A DNA stretch of 29,187 nucleotides from WLMZ01 sp037139095. GTDB lineage: Bacteria; Actinomycetota; Acidimicrobiia; Acidimicrobiales; Ilumatobacteraceae. Where the stretch lies: NCBI GenBank assembly GCA_037139095.1, contig JBAXHD010000034.1, positions 1 to 29,187 of the forward strand, in the 5' to 3' direction. Under the pieces are notes generated by a model that saw only the letters and a program-made list of their open reading frames with translations, was not told where the DNA came from and did no database searches. Shown in pieces: positions 28,607 through 29,187 of the stretch. The position numbers were made by a program, and so were the translations under genes. The first letter of the stretch is position 1. Each line of letters opens with the position of its first letter.

Positions 28607-29187
28607 ATGAGAGGCCTTCCCGAACTCCGCGCTGAAATCGACGCGCTCGATCGTCAACTTGTGCAAGTACTTGCTGCGCGTATCGATATCTGTCGCGAAG
28701 TCGCCAAAGTAAAAGAGGGCTCCGACACTCCTGTAATTCAGCCAACTCGCGTACGCGATGTGCTCACCAGTCGTCGGCAGTGGGCAATCGATATTGGCGT
28801 CGACCCCGATTTTGCCGAGCAGGTCTTTCGCGTGTTGCTCGGCGAGACCCATCGCATTGAGGTTGCTGGCACTCGCCCCGATGCCGCGCCCGACAAAGCA
28901 GCCGCCCCCGAGAGCACTCGCTCTGCACTCGACACTGTGGCCACTCGCATCGATCACGTGGTCATCGCGGTACACGACCTCGATGCGTCTGAAGCCACGT
29001 TCACCGAACGCCTCGGCTTCCACCGGGTCAACCCAATTGAGGGTCATTCAGAAGGCATGCGTGTGGTTGCTGCTGGCGGCGTCACCATGGTTCTCGTTGG
29101 CCCCGAAGCAGGCGACGCCGTGAAGGCATATCTCGCCAAGCACGGCAGCGGCATTCAGCACTTGGCCATCGATGTGCTCAACGCCGG
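28607..29187 (+). CDS. Chorismate mutase/PchB-like domain fused to a VOC (glyoxalase-like) domain, 3' end cut by window edge
   Basis: About 193 codons are visible. Residues 4-86 are an AroQ-type three-helix chorismate mutase domain: R8, R25 and K36 match the E. coli R11, R28 and K39. The catalytic E52 position is V49 and the segment QPTRVRDVL...RRQWA...GVDPDF resembles isochorismate-pyruvate lyase PchB; the E. coli Q88 position is E85, as in yeast. A charged linker (87-113) leads to a VOC domain (about 114 on: RIDHVVIAVHDLDASEATFTERLGFHRV and GSGIQHLAIDV), with H117 and H185 in likely metal-ligand positions. It could be the front of a 4-hydroxyphenylpyruvate dioxygenase-type protein or a methylmalonyl-CoA epimerase-like domain; the cut prevents a choice. 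Confidence 0.82.
   Translation, partial: MRGLPELRAEIDALDRQLVQVLAARIDICREVAKVKEGSDTPVIQPTRVRDVLTSRRQWAIDIGVDPDFAEQVFRVLLGETHRIEVAGTRPDAAPDKAAAPESTRSALDTVATRIDHVVIAVHDLDASEATFTERLGFHRVNPIEGHSEGMRVVAAGGVTMVLVGPEAGDAVKAYLAKHGSGIQHLAIDVLNA

Noticed and set aside
1..29187. CRISPR arrays, tRNA/rRNA genes, insertion sequences or prophage
   Set aside because: I saw no regularly spaced repeats, transposase-like proteins, or tRNA-like cloverleaf sequences; short or divergent RNA genes could have escaped a reading by eye.

Overview
The window is about 29.2 kb of GC-rich DNA (roughly 60 % GC by eye) from a high-GC Gram-positive bacterium. The core gene order, read on the minus strand, is rpsO - pnp - M16 peptidase - dapB - dapA - rnj - ftsK - rimO - pgsA - cinA. 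This is the chromosomal order known from Actinobacteria such as Streptomyces and Mycobacterium. Many lipoproteins with Cys lipoboxes, DUF1996 and GerMN/Gmad2 domains, and a likely high share of leaderless mRNAs all fit that phylum. My best guess is a free-living aquatic Acidimicrobiia-type actinobacterium, but that class assignment is inference. I saw no rRNA, tRNA, CRISPR array, insertion sequence or prophage gene.

Layout. 1-2804 (-): rimO, pgsA and cinA overlap one another and form one translationally coupled unit; cinA runs off the left edge. 2866-4779 (-): an SMP-30/gluconolactonase-like protein and a GerMN-Gmad2 lipoprotein. 4902-10566 (-): ftsK, a small lipoprotein, rnj and dapA. 10885-19489: an accessory block lying between dapA and dapB. 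It holds a TetR regulator coupled to a diiron (R2-like) protein; a polar amino acid ABC transporter whose permease carries an N-terminal dispanin/CD225-like domain; three consecutive lipoprotein genes (cupredoxin, parallel beta-helix, DUF1996); a DedA-like membrane protein; and thiol peroxidase (the last two on +). 19531-24262 (-): dapB, M16 peptidase, pnp. 24560-26875 (-): an MFS transporter and a DUF1269 protein sit between pnp and rpsO. 27024-29187 (+): a NitT/TauT-type ABC ATPase and permease without a binding protein, then a truncated chorismate mutase/PchB-like domain fused to a VOC domain.

How the parts fit. rnj, pnp and rpsO supply RNA decay and translation; dapA and dapB give lysine/diaminopimelate for the cell wall; ftsK moves chromosomes; pgsA makes anionic phospholipid; rimO modifies ribosomal protein S12. 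The accessory genes are mostly exported or membrane proteins, plus two redox proteins (diiron protein and Tpx).

Most notable signals: (1) seven or eight transcription-unit-first genes have a TANNNT box 6-9 nt before the start codon and no Shine-Dalgarno, whereas others have a clear Shine-Dalgarno, suggesting two start modes; (2) the CD225-permease fusion, with a strong stem-loop at its start; (3) the chorismate mutase/PchB-VOC fusion; (4) the three-lipoprotein cluster around a type 1 copper protein; (5) an M16 peptidase whose conserved N-terminus lacks ATG/GTG/TTG and seems to begin at ATC; (6) a palindromic operator sitting on the tetR promoter; (7) an anti-Shine-Dalgarno copy in the rpsO leader.
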